Source: Dromaius novaehollandiae (taxonomy: Eukaryota > Chordata > Aves > Casuariiformes > Dromaiidae). Taken from it: DNA of 64,000 bases. The translations under genes and the position numbers were made by a program. Below the pieces are notes generated by a model. That model had not been told where the DNA came from, did not search any database, and worked only from the letters and a program-made list of their open reading frames with translations. This document shows positions 8,700 through 20,549 of this stretch, one piece after another. Each line of letters opens with the position of its first letter. The stretch's first letter is position 1. Location of the stretch: positions 102,036 through 166,035 of the forward strand of contig NW_026991472.1 in the NCBI RefSeq assembly GCF_036370855.1, read 5' to 3'.

Positions 8700-10434
8700 A
8701 TGGCTGGCTGCTCTGCCTTGGTGTGCCTTCTCCTGTGTACTCTTCTTGTACACGGGGTCCCCATACCTGGGGAAAGAGAGGCTTCGGTGCTGTCTGAAGG
8801 TACGTACTCCGACGCAAGACCTCCTCTCCCCCACTAACATTGTCTAAGGGTGAATCTCCAGGGGCAAGGCAGCGCTCCCACGGGCCCCTACCAGCACCTG
8901 GGGGCACAGGCAGAATAGGGGGCTCCCTTCCAAAGCTGAGAACACTTGAGGAGGAGCTCTTCTGCAGAGACGCGGCTTTCCACAGCCTTCTGCGCCGCCC
9001 TCCTGCGCTGCCCGCCCTGGGCACACACAAGCATCTGCCGAGCCTCGGCCCAGCACAAGAGTGGGTCTCGCTCGTGACAGCAGGCTCCTGCTTCCCTTTC
9101 TCCCAGCGCAGGAAGGAGGGAGAGAGGAGGAGCAAAACGCACCAAAAGGAGCAGGGGGGAGAAGAGAAGAATGGGGCGTTTTCTCAATGCACGGCACCAA
9201 ACTAGGATACCACATGGCATCCCGCACGTGCTGGGATGCCACGTCCCCACGGCTGTGATGCGTGTGCCGCTGCGCTTGGGCTCTTCACGCTTCAGCCCTC
9301 CCCTTCCTACCTTTCACCTACCACAGCATGCACGTTTATATTAAACGCTGATCTCTGGCCACTGTTTTGCAGTACTCTCCCCCAAGGGTTCTGCAGAGGC
9401 TGACCCCAGCCCTCCAAAACGCAGAACTGTTGTCGTCATCGTCGCCAACACTTTGACGCTCGTCATCTTGACGTTGTTCTTTGCGTTCTGCGTTTGGCTC
9501 TACTACCGACTCAAGACCAGGAAAGAAAGGTAATGTTTGAAATTCACACCCCTTGCAAAGTGATACACCTTGCACAGCAGCTCCCAATGTGGGCATGGCA
9601 ACAAGAACAGCACACCTGCAAGGCAGCCATTACACAGCTGCACAAAGTGCTTACCTGAAGCCCACAGGTACTCTCAAGGCTTCCCAGAAAGCTCCCAGGC
9701 CGGCATTTTAACCCTTTCCCTGGCAAATGGAACAGAGCACAAGTTCCCTCCTAGGGAGCGCGCTTCCTTTCAAAAGGACAACTAAAAATCCTTTACCATA
9801 CCTCTCGGTACGATTCCTAGGTCTCCAGAGGACGATGCCGAGGCATCCGCTTGCCACTACCGCTGCCACTGCGGAGAGGTGAGTTCTGTCCTGCCTCCAG
9901 GACAAAAAGCTCCATCCGAGCAAGTCCCTTCAAACCTTCCCCTCTTCAAACTCGCACCAACGCAAAGCTCATCTGCTAATGTGTTATTTCCAGCTTCACA
10001 GCAGCCTGCAGTGTACCTGCTCCAGGTGTGCTTCTCCGAGCGCAGCAAGCCTAGAGCTCTGCAACATCTGGGGCAATGAAGACGACAATCCGTATGGCGG
10101 CCTTCTCCCATCCCTGCCTCCTACACCGGGCATGGGAGAGTTCAGCAGAAGCTCTTCCAGTGACAGGTAATCGCCACCACAAAAGCAGAAGACACCTTGC
10201 TCAGGCTATGCTGCGCCCCTTTCAAGGGCGGGCTTGCTTTGGGGCCTCTGGGGGCAGCTTAAGGGCGTATTCTCCTGCTCCCTTTCCCTTGGGGCTGGCC
10301 AGTGTGCCCTTCAGAGAGCTACTGCACACAACCCCGGCTTCCATTTCAGTGCCACCACGCAGGAGGAGAACACCGCAGACGCAGGCGCGCCTGGCACGGG
10401 CAGGCTCGAAGCACCAACCGGCGACAAGGCCTGA
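8700..10434 (+). CDS. Unrecognised 190-aa type I single-pass membrane protein, five exons, unit A
   Basis: Exons 8700-8799, 9373-9529, 9821-9878, 9994-10166 and 10350-10434 all have GT-AG borders, and phases 1, 2, 0 and 2 connect into one open frame ending in TGA. Residues 1-19 form a signal peptide (MAGCSALVCLLLCTLLVHG). Residues 20-52 are a short, Pro/charge-rich ectodomain. Residues 53-78 are a hydrophobic membrane span, flanked by KRR before and RLKTRKER after. The cytoplasmic part has a Cys/His cluster, C97-x3-C101-x-C103-x8-C112-x-C114-x2-C117 with H98, H102 and H107, then an Asp-Asp-Asn-Pro-Tyr-Gly segment, a Pro-rich stretch and a Ser-rich tail. AATAAA lies 138 bases after the stop. 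I do not recognise the family. The Cys cluster could bind zinc or be lipidated, but neither is shown. It is the only complete gene in the unit. Confidence 0.72.
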
Positions 10435-10571
10435 ACGGGTGGCATCTCGGGCTGGGCACCGACACCAGGCCACGGCACCGTCCCTCCGCCCAGCCTGCCC
10501 GCACCGTGCTCCTCCGTCTCGGGCCGGTGCCATCATCGCGCCCGGCCACCTGCACGAGGAGGCCCCTGGGC

Positions 10572-10577
10572 AATAAA
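10572..10577 (+). terminator. Polyadenylation signal AATAAA, unit A
   Basis: A canonical AATAAA sits 138 bases after the membrane-protein stop codon and is followed by GT-rich sequence (AGTGGTGTTTCC). It is conserved at 22419, 34414, 46396 and 58407. Confidence 0.75.
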
Positions 10578-10720
10578 GACGGAGAGGAGGCAGAGCTCAC
10601 GCAGCGCCAGAGTGGTGTTTCCTTAGAGCAGCTCGCGGGGGCCGGGGGTGGGGGGGATCTCTCCCACCCACAGGCCTTGGGGCACAGAGCTCCTCCACTC
10701 GCACGCGCTCCAGTGCCAAC

Positions 10721-10963
10721 ATGGCCGGGCCCGAGGGCTTTGGCCAGGAGCGCTCCTGGGCGAGCAGCAGCGCGGGGGACGCCGGCTACGAGAGCCCCTC
10801 ACAGCCCCGCAGGCCGGCAGCCCCGCGCTCGCTCCCCGCGCTTTCACGCTGGCTCCCGGGCACGCCGCACTCGTGCCCACCCACCAGGGCCGGGAAGCGC
10901 TGCCACCCTGCCGGCGGCTCGCGGCCTGTCTGCGCTCCGCGGCTGTGCCGGTGGCACTCTTGA
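10721..10963 (+). other. GC-rich 80-codon ORF of doubtful status, unit A
   Basis: An ATG in good context (GCCAACATGG) opens an 80-codon frame starting MAGPEGFGQERSW and becoming Pro/Arg-rich. It lies past the polyadenylation signal of the preceding gene in CpG-rich DNA. It is open in all five copies, but with amino-acid replacements (Ser/Gly, Arg/Cys). It could be the first exon of a third captured gene or chance. Confidence 0.2.
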
Positions 10964-11338
10964 ATGGGTTAAATCCCACTAGGATTTCTAAATCCAAGTA
11001 ATGGGGCTTTCCAATGCGGGGCTGCAGAGTGTCCCGGTGGCCAGGCCTCGGGGCCTCGGCAGCAGCCGTGCGGGCACAGCCGGAGCCCGGCTGCGGCGCC
11101 GGGGCTGGAGGCGGCGGGCGCTCTGTCCCGCTGCCCCGTGCAGCAAAGCCCCCTCCCCGCCACAGCCACTGCCTGCGCCCCAGCGGTGCTCGGGCAGCCT
11201 GCTGCCCTCCTCTGCTGCTCCGCGCGCCCTGACAGGCGCAAGTGGTGGCAACTGCTGCAAAGCCCCTTTCCCGCACAGCTGTGACCTGATTCAGCTCCCA
11301 GCAAATCCAGACTCGAAGCCTACCAGCTCCTGCACAAC

Positions 11339-12079
11339 TGTGATGCGCCAACAGGGGAGCAGCTGAGATTCTGTCAGATTCCTGGGTTAGCGCGCTGAAC
11401 TTCAGAGATCATCATTTGGCAGGTATAAGAAGTTACATATGACAACACTAAACAATTAACACCAAACCATCTACAAGTATAACAAAGCTGAAAAGTATAG
11501 TAAAGCTAGAAATACAATAGAACTGAAAATAGAATACACATATTAGAGCTCCCTGGTTAAGCCACGGATGCTCAGTACAGTGACTTTTCTCGGATGCGCG
11601 GTACAGTGACCATTCTCACCCTTTCCTTGTACTTACGGGCCACCCCTCCGGTACAGTTTTCCCCAGACTCTTCTCACCACGCTCAGGCTGTGCCGGGATG
11701 ATTCAGGTTCTCCCTGGCGGTCGCCATCAGTGGCATCCCCGCTGATCAGTGGGTTGTCTGGTCTGCAGGCCAACTGAGGGCGAGTCTGAGTCCACACAGA
11801 GGTAGGTAGCTTACTCTCTTTTATCCTTCCCGGGCTTAGTTCCTTGCCCATTCGAACAGTGCCAGACCACAGTCACACAGCAGAACCGACAGCCTCAGCC
11901 AATAACAGTGTGGTCAAGAGGCTGGGCAACAGATAACAGTACGCATGTTCAACACCCAACAGTATGCGTACTCAACAGATAACCCAGTTCCACGCTACCC
12001 AGAGGCTTACAGGGCGAGTCCGCAGTGTCACTTCTCCTTTGCTGACTAGGTTTGCTCAGCACTCAGGGGTCGCTGGAGG
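11339..12079 (-). mobile_element. LTR-like repeat 2, unit A
   Basis: This is a diverged relative of the block at 7036-7715, in the same orientation and longer by about 60 bases. The extra length includes a local duplication around CAACAGATAACAGTACGCATG / CAACAGTATGCGTACTCAACAG near 11926-11980. It begins TGTGATGCGCC. It marks the seam between the membrane-protein segment and the next DNAAF6/NUP62 segment. Confidence 0.65.
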
Positions 12080-13994
12080 GCTACAGCAACCCCACAGTGT
12101 GGTGACTCCGGCCGTGGTGCACCGGGGTTCCTTAACTCTTGGGGAGCACCCCAGCGCAAACCCCTCTTCCATGGGCCGCGCCATCCTGAGTCCCACAGTT
12201 GCCTGTGTGTCATCATTCCCAAATACTGCCAGATGGCAGTATAGCTGCATACATACATACGTACTTTTTCATCTAGACGCGCACAGACCCACCTGATTCT
12301 TCTCTCTTAAACTACGACTATGTACACACCTTATTACTAAGAAAGCCGATGAGGCTGGAAGCCAACACTGGAAATGGTGAATTACGACAAGAGATTTTGG
12401 CATCATCGGATAGGCATATGGCAGCAATCATTTCCTTGCACAGAGGAAATCTTCATAGAAAGCCATAGTAGTAGAGTCTTACATACTCAAGTATCAGTCT
12501 CTAGATGCACTTGCATGGTTAGATGGATAGGATTTAGAAGGCAAGGTTGCGAAACCTGAACTGAGACAAACTGAAAAGTGGACAAATAAAGAAATACACC
12601 TGACACTAAATATTTAGTAACAGTTTTGAAGGTGCTCTGAAACTGGATGTCTTGGGGAAAGAAAAATCCGACCTGTGATGAGCTGTGTTGCTGCACTTCC
12701 GCCTGGTGGCAAAGAATTCACAATACAGAATTGAAAAAAACATTGCCTTAAAAATGTCCTCACACTCTTGGTATGTTAGAATGAGCAACTATTTTCAATT
12801 AAATGAAATATTTAATATTTAAACTCAGGAATGAGATGTTTGGAAATCAGGACATTGAGATTAGACTGAACAGTTCTCTTACAGCAAGAGGATGTTTTCC
12901 TGAAACTCGCATGGGAGTTTCTGTCATTTGAATGACCCTTTGGACAGATGTTTAGCTGTCAAGGTGATGTCGTGAAACAATTTGCAGACTGGGTTTTGAT
13001 TATTGTTTGTCGGCGTCGAATCTGAAAGAGCCTGCCTATCGTTCAAAGCTCCGTTTTATTCAACTTTTGGCCTTTCTTCTGAGGGCTTTTTCTGGGCTAG
13101 TGACATTGGACGTTGCAGTCTTCCTGCCTTGATTAATTCAGCCCTGCTGGCCACGTCTATTGGGGAGACCTGTGTGCAAACGTTTTTTTTTTTTTTTTTT
13201 TTAGTTAGGTGTTGTATAGAAGTAATAACTGAATAGAATTTTTGGAACAATATCTGAAGAGTTTCAATACTTAGTTTTTTGCTAAGCCGCTGGAGAACAA
13301 GCATGTGTATGTGTTAGGTAAACAAAACTTTCTGGATCTACTCAAACCTGAAGGAAACCATTGCCAGAAATTAAAATGAGGTATCCAGGGACTTGCAATG
13401 TGATACCGAGCCTTTCAGCTCTTCTATTCTTTCCTGTCTGACAACTGTTTCTACAGTAAGCGTCTGTAAAAGAAATGACATAAAGAAGAAGGGATAAGGG
13501 ATAATATTGTACTTCAGTGATCAATTATCTCTACAGTTCTTCAGTGTCTGACATGCAGAATTAGCACACTCAGTTGCCTCTGGATATTTTAGTCTCTACT
13601 CAGAAGTTAAGCAGCAACTTTTTCCTTCATATGAAGTCCTTTGTATCTAGTTGTAATTGCCTTCATCTCTGGCAGACTTCAGGGAAAAGTAGGGGGAAGT
13701 CTGAAGTATCTAACACTCTTTCAACTGCATGTTCTCATTTCCTTTAGGCTGAGAAAATAAATCTTCCTCCCATTCCATGCTCACAATCTCGCCTCCTATT
13801 CCTGGGGCATCTTCCTTACTTTCTCCCTCAGGAGCTTCTTACCCTACAAATACCTTCTAGCTGTTTCAGTCAGTCCAAAGCTGCATAAGGCTTTCTTTAC
13901 TCACCCTGGGAAAAGCCAAATTTGCTTCTTAGTTAACAAGGTGAGACTGTGGTACAACATGTAGAAGCAGCAGCATTTCTTGTGGAAGACTCAC

Positions 13995-14109
13995 CCCGTC
14001 GTCGTCGTCGTCGTTGTCATCTTCTTCTTGAGCATCACTGAGTAGCTTGGCAAGGGACTGCAGAGAAGAGACTGAGGAAATACTATCTATATCCATATCC
14101 ATAGCTTAC
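13995..14109 (-). pseudogene. DNAAF6: DNAAF6-like first coding exon, unit B
   Basis: Start at 14102, 36 codons, same splice borders as unit A. The acidic run has eight residues, one of them changed from Asp to Asn (GTT on the plus strand). A Leu codon differs silently from unit A. Confidence 0.72.
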
Positions 14110-14929
14110 CTGCGCAGAAAAAACAAGTGACAGATGAAGAAAGAACACCACCTTTTCTATACTGTCCTTCCTCAAATGCAAACAATTTTCCTGCTGTGCT
14201 CTAGAAGGATAAACTTTGCCCAAAAACTTACATGAGATGCCAACGTGTACAGTGGAATATAATCAATGTTCCCCTGTCCGTAACCAAGTTATTGACTCTT
14301 TTGCTCCACAAGCACTTGTTGTGGAGCCTGCTCAAGTCTAACAGTGCTTATTAGCTCTGGCACAGCTCCATCCAAACATGGATTTTCTGCTCCTGTGGCC
14401 AGGTTGAGGGCAGCAGAATTTCTTGTTGCAGGTTTCGATTTGGCATTCTGGACTATATTTGTCTCCCTGAGGAGCCAGGCAGGGGTCTCCACGCCAGGTT
14501 CTCTGGCCTCCTTGTTCCAGGGAGGCTTAGGAGAGGCCCAGCTCTAGGTCCAAGCTGTCTTGGGCCTTTGCACAGTGCCCCAGGCAAGTCGGTACGCCCT
14601 CCAACAACCTAAAGCACAGGGAAGTGAGGTGCAGAGAGATCTAAGCTGCCCCCATGGAAAACAGCTTTGCTTTGTAACCAGTAGTACTGTATTATCTAGC
14701 ATTGTCTTCCTCCTTTAGCCCAGGTTCTCGCTATCCAGGAACGGAGATTGGACTTAGCAATTAACTCAGTGAATTTACATATAACCATATAGTCCCATTC
14801 ATGTAGCATCTTAACGTCTTTAAAGCACAGCTTCACTCATCCCGACCAGACAACTCTGAGAGTGGGCAATTTAACCATCCCCGTCATACAGAGCGCTGAA
14901 ACCACCAAATAACCTGCTGCAAAACACAA

Positions 14930-15673
14930 AACCCAACGACGGGCCTAGAGGGGGAAGCCGGGGGCGGGAGAGAAAGGGAGGAGGGGCGAGGGAAGGACAG
15001 CTCTCCCCGGCCACCGCAGGGAGCTGCCAGCAGCTCCGGGTCGAACACCTCCCCTGCAGCAGCGGTCCCGCAGCAGCATGTGCCCGGTGCAGCCTCCCGC
15101 CTCCACGGAACGTTCTGGAAGCGCCACGGCCTGCACCGCTCTGCGTCTTCAGAAGCCCGCGGTGCCCCGGCCGCTTCCAGCCGCACACCGCCCCGGAGAC
15201 CCCGCCCCAGGCCCCGGCCTCCCGCGGCCGCCCGGCCCACGCCACGCCACGCCACGCCACGCCACGCCACGCCACGCAGCGAGCAGCCGCCTCAGCGGGC
15301 GCCAGGGCGCCCCGGCCCCGGCCCCGGCCCCGGCCCCGGCCGTACCGCCGCCTGCAACCGCCGCCTGCAACCGTCACCCGGCACCGGCCGCGTCCTCCGT
15401 TGCCACAGTAACGAGGAGCCCGCCGCTCCGCCTCGCCCCGTGAGCCAATGCGGCGTGGTGTCCGATGAGCGGCGGCAGGGAGAGCCAATAGTTTTTCGGA
15501 GCGGTGAGAGCCCGGCCGGCGCCTGGGCGGCGGGGCGAGGGGCGGGCGCAGAGCAGTTGCGTCACTGTCTACCGGCCGGAAGCAACGTAAAAAGCGTCCT
15601 CAGCGGGCGCGCGCGCCGTGCAGGGAGCGGGAGCTGGCGGCGGGGAGGGGCTGTCGCCGTCGCCGTCGGTCCG
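14930..15673. promoter_or_regulatory. Bidirectional promoter, unit B
   Basis: X-box at 15399-15412, (CCACG)8 and five GGGGCC units. It carries the CTTCAG variant (TGCGTCTTCAGAAG) where units A, C, D and F read CGACAG. Confidence 0.68.
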
Positions 15674-15870
15674 GTAGGTGCTCGGGGCCGCCGCCCCGCC
15701 CCCGTCGCCCTGCCCTGCCCTGCCCTGCCCTCGGCCGGTGCCGCAGCCCCGGTGGGCGGCGAGCCGCGCCCCCGCACGTCGCTTCAGCCGCGGGCCGGGG
15801 CCGTGGGGCGCCCCCCCGCCCCCGAGGGCTGACGGCGGCGCGCCCCTTCTCTCGCAGGCCGCCGGCAGCC

Positions 15871-18199
15871 ATGAACCAGTTCAGCTTCGGGTCGGGCGCG
15901 GCGGGAGGCGGCTTCACCTTCGGCGTGCCGAAGACGGCCGCCGCCACCACGGCCGCGACGGGCTTCTCCTTCTCCACCTCCGCCGCCTCGGGAGGCTTCA
16001 GCTTCGGCACGGCGGCGCAGACGCCCGCCAGCAGCCAGCCGGCCGGGCTCTTCTCCCTCAGCACGCCGGCCAGCACCGCGCAGCCCGCCGGCTTCAGCTT
16101 CGGCACGCAGCCCGCCGCCACGGCGGCGCCGGCCGGGGCCGTGTTCTCGCTGGGGTGAGTCCCGCGGCCCAGCGCCCGCCGCCGCGGGGGGGCGGGGGGG
16201 GAGGTGGCGGCGCTGCCGAGCGGCCTGCTGCTTTGGAGGCGCCTGGGAAAGTACCTCAGAACAGAGCGAGGCCGCTGCTGTTGCGGGGTGAACCTGTGCT
16301 GCAGTGCAGCACATCCGTAGGTGTTTACTGGGGCCTGTTCTTTCTCTCCATTCACTTTTCCACGGGCTATCAAGACCAGTCAATCCTGTGACTTATTCCA
16401 CTGCTGAAAGTTGTATGTTTATGCTGCTGCTTTGGAGACATGAGTCCATGCTGGTTAAGAAAAAGGAGAATTTGAGCTTTTGCATGGTGCGCCTGTTCTG
16501 TTGTGATTAAAACTTGGGGTGCTCAGAATCTGTCCTTTCCCAAGCAGGACTTCAGTCCTTTTAAGACACTGTAAACCCTGGAATGGGAATTGGTAGAATC
16601 ATTTGTCTTTCCAGATAGTCCCACTTCTGAAGTGGAAAAATGTGATGAAACAGCCCAGGGAAATCCTGCTTGCTCAGCTTTTGCCCGAGCAGTGCTCCTC
16701 AGGTCATGTTAGTAAGGTAGAATGAAGGTTACCAAGAACCAGCATCTTATTGATAGCAATGGAAAAGAGGTGTTAGGCAGGTGCGAGCTGTAGTTTTACT
16801 TTGTCATCTGCCTTGTGGCTGGGAAAGGGGAGAGACTGGAGCTGGTAAGTAATTGAGGTTATTGGCATTTTTGCTTTTCAGTTTTACTTTACAGAATAGT
16901 GCCATTTCTGAGGGTCCCTGGGGCAGTTATACTAGTGGAAAATCATACGAAAGAATGGCTTCACTTTTTCAAAAAATACACTCTTTCCTTCTTAGCTTAT
17001 GTTCTTTCCTTCTTTCTTCCAAATATGCAGCTGCTGCTCAGGAAGGCCTTTTGTCATCATCGTACTGTTTTTGTTTGTTAAATTTAAAATAACTTTTCCA
17101 CCCGAGAACGGTGGAAAGGGAGTTGGATGGAGGCTAGCAGTGGGAAGGTAGCTGGAAGAAAGTCTTGTGTTAGTTTGAAGCAGAGGAGGTGACAAGGATG
17201 TGTAAGGTCTGAGAGAAGAAACTTATTCTGAAACATTCATGGTGATGTAAATACCTTGGTGGGAGGAGGTAATTAAGGAGGAGTCAGTAAAAGTGGACTT
17301 GGTGGAGTCTGTATGACAGGAATTGTAGTGCGATCTGTGTCAAAACTGGGCTGCAGTTAGCTTGAAGTAGGAACCTGAAGTGCACATCTCTGAAATTAAG
17401 ATGTTCTCTGCTGTCAGTAAATACTTTGTAAGAAAGCTGATTCTTAGTAGTTCACTGGATATATGTCTCAGATTACCTTACTTTTTTTTTTTTTTTTTTT
17501 TCCTAGGGGAAAGGCACCCAAATTACACTTGGGAGGCAGTAGCACAACTCAAGCTGCAGGTATCACAGGAGGCTTTGGGTTTGGCGGCTCTGTACCGGCT
17601 AGTGCGCCCTCAAGGCAAGCAGCAGCCCCCTCTGGCTTTGTTTTTGGCTCTGCTGGTACCACCGCCACTACCACTGAGTCTGGGACAACTGGAGGGTTTA
17701 CTTTTTCCAGTGGTAGTGCAACCCAGGCAGCAACACCCAGCTTCAGTATCAGCACCGTAAGCAGTGCGGCCCCGCAAGCAGCGCCCGCGGGGTTGACCTT
17801 TGGAGCAGCGCCTGCTGCCGCTGCCACCGCTGCTGCCACCCTAGGAGCAACAAACAACACAGCCAGCAACTGCCTTCAGCCTTGGGGGACAGTGCTCAGG
17901 TGAGTGCCTGGGCTGGGAATGTGGGCTGTAATTGGGAAGCCTGCCGACATGGAGGGCACCTGGGGGTGGTGTGTGAAGTTCTGAAGCCTCCTTCAGCTTT
18001 TGCTGGTGTGAAGTGAAACTCGTGGTCGTAATACATGCTTTCTTTTTTTCCCTATTTATCCAGGGTCTCTAGTTACAGACACAAAAGTGCACCCATTAGG
18101 GCCCAAGCAGATATGCATGTATCCGTTTGTTTCTTAACATTACAGCAATTGGCAGAACTTGTATGTGTGTCTGAATTAGTGAGTTTGCCACCTGGCTAG
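15871..18199 (+). pseudogene. NUP62: NUP62-like 5' fragment, unit B
   Basis: Coding exon 2 is 15871-16154, exon 3 is 17507-17899 and possible exon 4 is 18064-18199. It has the shared +1 frameshift. Exon 3 carries Pro (not Gln) after GSV and Glu (not Arg) before SGTTGG. The exon 4 tail has His for Arg in YRHKS. Confidence 0.76.
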
Positions 18200-18883
18200 G
18201 TCAGTCTGAAGCAAAGCATCTGTTTATGTGGGGAAGTTTCTCAGAACAGCATCTCTTGGCTTAGCTGTTTCTTGTGATATTTGAGCTTAATGCTGAGATG
18301 AAGTAGCCTGTAGTCTTGCCTCCTTACATTCTGAATGGCCAGTCTTTATTTTGTGACTGTGTATGTGTGAATTTGAAACCGGAGGTGATAAAGGAAGACA
18401 AGTACAGTGTAAAATGGCCCAGAAGGCAAGTGACTGCCGAGATAACAGTGGGATGCTCTCGTGTTTGAATGTGCCTTGCAGGATTTTGAATGGCTTTGCT
18501 GTCAGTACTTTTTGGGCTGGTGGGGGTGGGGGTCTTCATCATTAGGGATGGGGATTCCTAAGCTGAGTGGTGTTTGAGAAGTATTACTGAAGGGGTTTGG
18601 AGGCTGAGGCTGAAATAATTCTGCCACTGAAGAGAAGTGTCAGAGTTGCATTTGAAGTGCTTGGAGAGTGTCTTTGGTGGATTTGGGGTGGGGGTATAGA
18701 GGCAGGGATGGGAGTGGTGAGGAAGGGGAGTGCCCTGCCCAGGATGCTGAACTGTTGCTGAACCCAGGCAACAAACCTGTTTCACTTTAACAGTGAAACT
18801 TGCGGGCCTGTTTGAGACAAGGACTATATTCCGTAAGCAGGGTGTAGCCTACTCACTGTTTTATCCAAGGTGGTTTTGTTGAC

Positions 18884-19563
18884 TGTGACGCGCCAATAGA
18901 GGGGCGTCGGAGATTCTTTCAGATTCGGGTTAGTTGCACTGAACTCAAGAGATCATCATTTGTCAAGTGTAAGAATTTACTAGAGCTAAGCAGTTACACA
19001 CATACGACGGACACTGGACAACACTGAACAACTTACACCAGACCATCTACAAGTCTAACAAAGCTAAAAAGTAAAGAACTGAAAACAGAATGCACATATC
19101 AGAGCTCTGTGGTTAAGCCACAGATGCACGGTACAGTGACCGTTCTCAGCCTTTCCTTGTCCTTATGGACCACCTCTCCAGTACGGTTTTCCCCAGATTG
19201 TTCTCAGCGTGCTCAAGCTATGCTGGGATGATTCAGGTTCTCCCTGGCAGTTGCCATCGGGGTGTCCCTGCTGATGGGTGGGTTGCTGGGTGTGCAGGCC
19301 AAGTGAGGGTGAGACTGAGTCCACACAGAGGTATGTGGCTTTCTTCTGTCCTTCAGAGGCTTAGGGTTTTTCATCCAATCAAACAGTGCCAGACCACGGT
19401 TACACAACAGAAGCGATGGCCTCAGCCGGTAACAGGATGGATACCAACAGGGTGGTCAACAGACAACCCAGTTCCACGCTACCCAGAGGCTTACAGGGCG
19501 AGTCTGCAGTGTCACTTCTCCTTTGCTGACTAGGTTTGCTCAGCACTCAGGGGTCACTGGAGG
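18884..19563 (-). mobile_element. LTR-like repeat 1, unit B
   Basis: Nearly identical to the unit A copy at 7036-7715, including length. Confidence 0.65.
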
Positions 19564-19799
19564 TCCTCCCCAACGATATGCAAAACTTTAGTGCGGTTGG
19601 CTATCTGATATACATCAGTAGTAATCTGATGGAAATGGTTAACATAAAAACAGCAACTGTCATTAGTTAAGGCACACACTGCTCCTTGAGAGGCTAGCAA
19701 ACAGTCAAGTGTGAAATGATTCTGTACAGTAGTTTGGCCAATATTGTGTATGTCTTCATTTAAAAGCGTTAAGGCATCGATGGGTGTGTTTTCTATCAC
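19554..19799 (-). pseudogene. Env transmembrane-subunit remnant, unit B
   Basis: Same broken minus-strand fragment with the Cys-x6-Cys-Cys loop, unchanged from unit A. Confidence 0.66.
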
Positions 19800-20549
19800 T
19801 TCTGTGGTTACAGATTCACTATTGTTTTTTCCAGGTCAACTGCCCTCGCTGGGTAACTGCTTCCATGGCTTGTATATCAGCATTATGGGGCCACAGCCCA
19901 CACGCTATTTCCAACTGGAGTGCAAGGATTATACTAAGGTAGCAATACCAGGGAGCACGGCACCCCGAAAATGAATTTTGGAATGTGGCTTTTGCTGCCT
20001 TGCCGGGGCAGTGTGTCAGCCCGAGAGCAAGGGGTGGGGGGGGGTGGGGGGTCACAGCCGCCTTCCTTTCTTCGGGGAAAGGAAAGCCCCTGCCTGTCGT
20101 GGGGTCTAAAGCAGACGTACCCATTTAAACACTCCCTTAACGTGCCTAGTGTTTTCCTGTGGCTACTGTTTTACTGTGGGGAAATGCACGGAGCCAGACA
20201 GTCTCCCAGCCTGCTCCTGCGCATCCTCCCTAGCTTTCGTCAGGCCCTGCAGAGGCTCGTCTGCACAGCCTGCCCGGCTCCGTGAAAGACCGCCTCCCCG
20301 CCAAACGGCGCTCAGGAGAAGCACGGCCTACAACAAACAGCCGGTGGCACTGAGGTCACGCCTGTGCAGGGTGACTGGGAAGGAGCTGGCAGGCCGCGCG
20401 CACGCTCAGCGGCCCATTGTGAGGAGCTCCTGACACCTTCACAAGGTCTGCACGCCCGCCGGCGATGTCACAGCACCGCCAGGGCAACCCAGGGCCCCGT
20501 TGCCGGGCAGGCCTCATTTGCGCACACAGCTTTGGGAGTACCAGCAGAC

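Larger units (their letters stand above)
56..12079 (+). repeat. Tandem unit A (complete, about 12.0 kb)
   Basis: First complete copy of the composite unit, with boundaries set by convention at the end of LTR-like repeat 2. Contents in order: AT-rich spacer, DNAAF6-like exon on the minus strand, bidirectional CpG-island promoter, NUP62-like 5' gene fragment, LTR-like repeat 1 with antisense env remnant, five-exon membrane-protein gene, GC-rich spacer, LTR-like repeat 2. The NUP62-like start codons in successive copies lie at 4023, 15871, 27860, 39850, 51863 and 63822, giving periods of 11848, 11989, 11990, 12013 and 11959. Length differences come mainly from short tandem repeats and one deletion. 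Confidence 0.97.

Noticed and set aside
8506-9135. 209-codon minus-strand ORF antisense to membrane-protein exon 1
   Set aside because: It overlaps a well-supported spliced gene on the other strand and is Pro/Gly/Arg-rich, as expected from GC-rich DNA. Copies differ by amino-acid replacements.
7036-12079. A single provirus of about 5 kb bounded by the two LTR-like repeats
   Set aside because: The interior holds an intron-containing gene on the opposite strand and no gag or pol. The two repeats are clearly diverged, so they are more likely separate insertions or recombination products.
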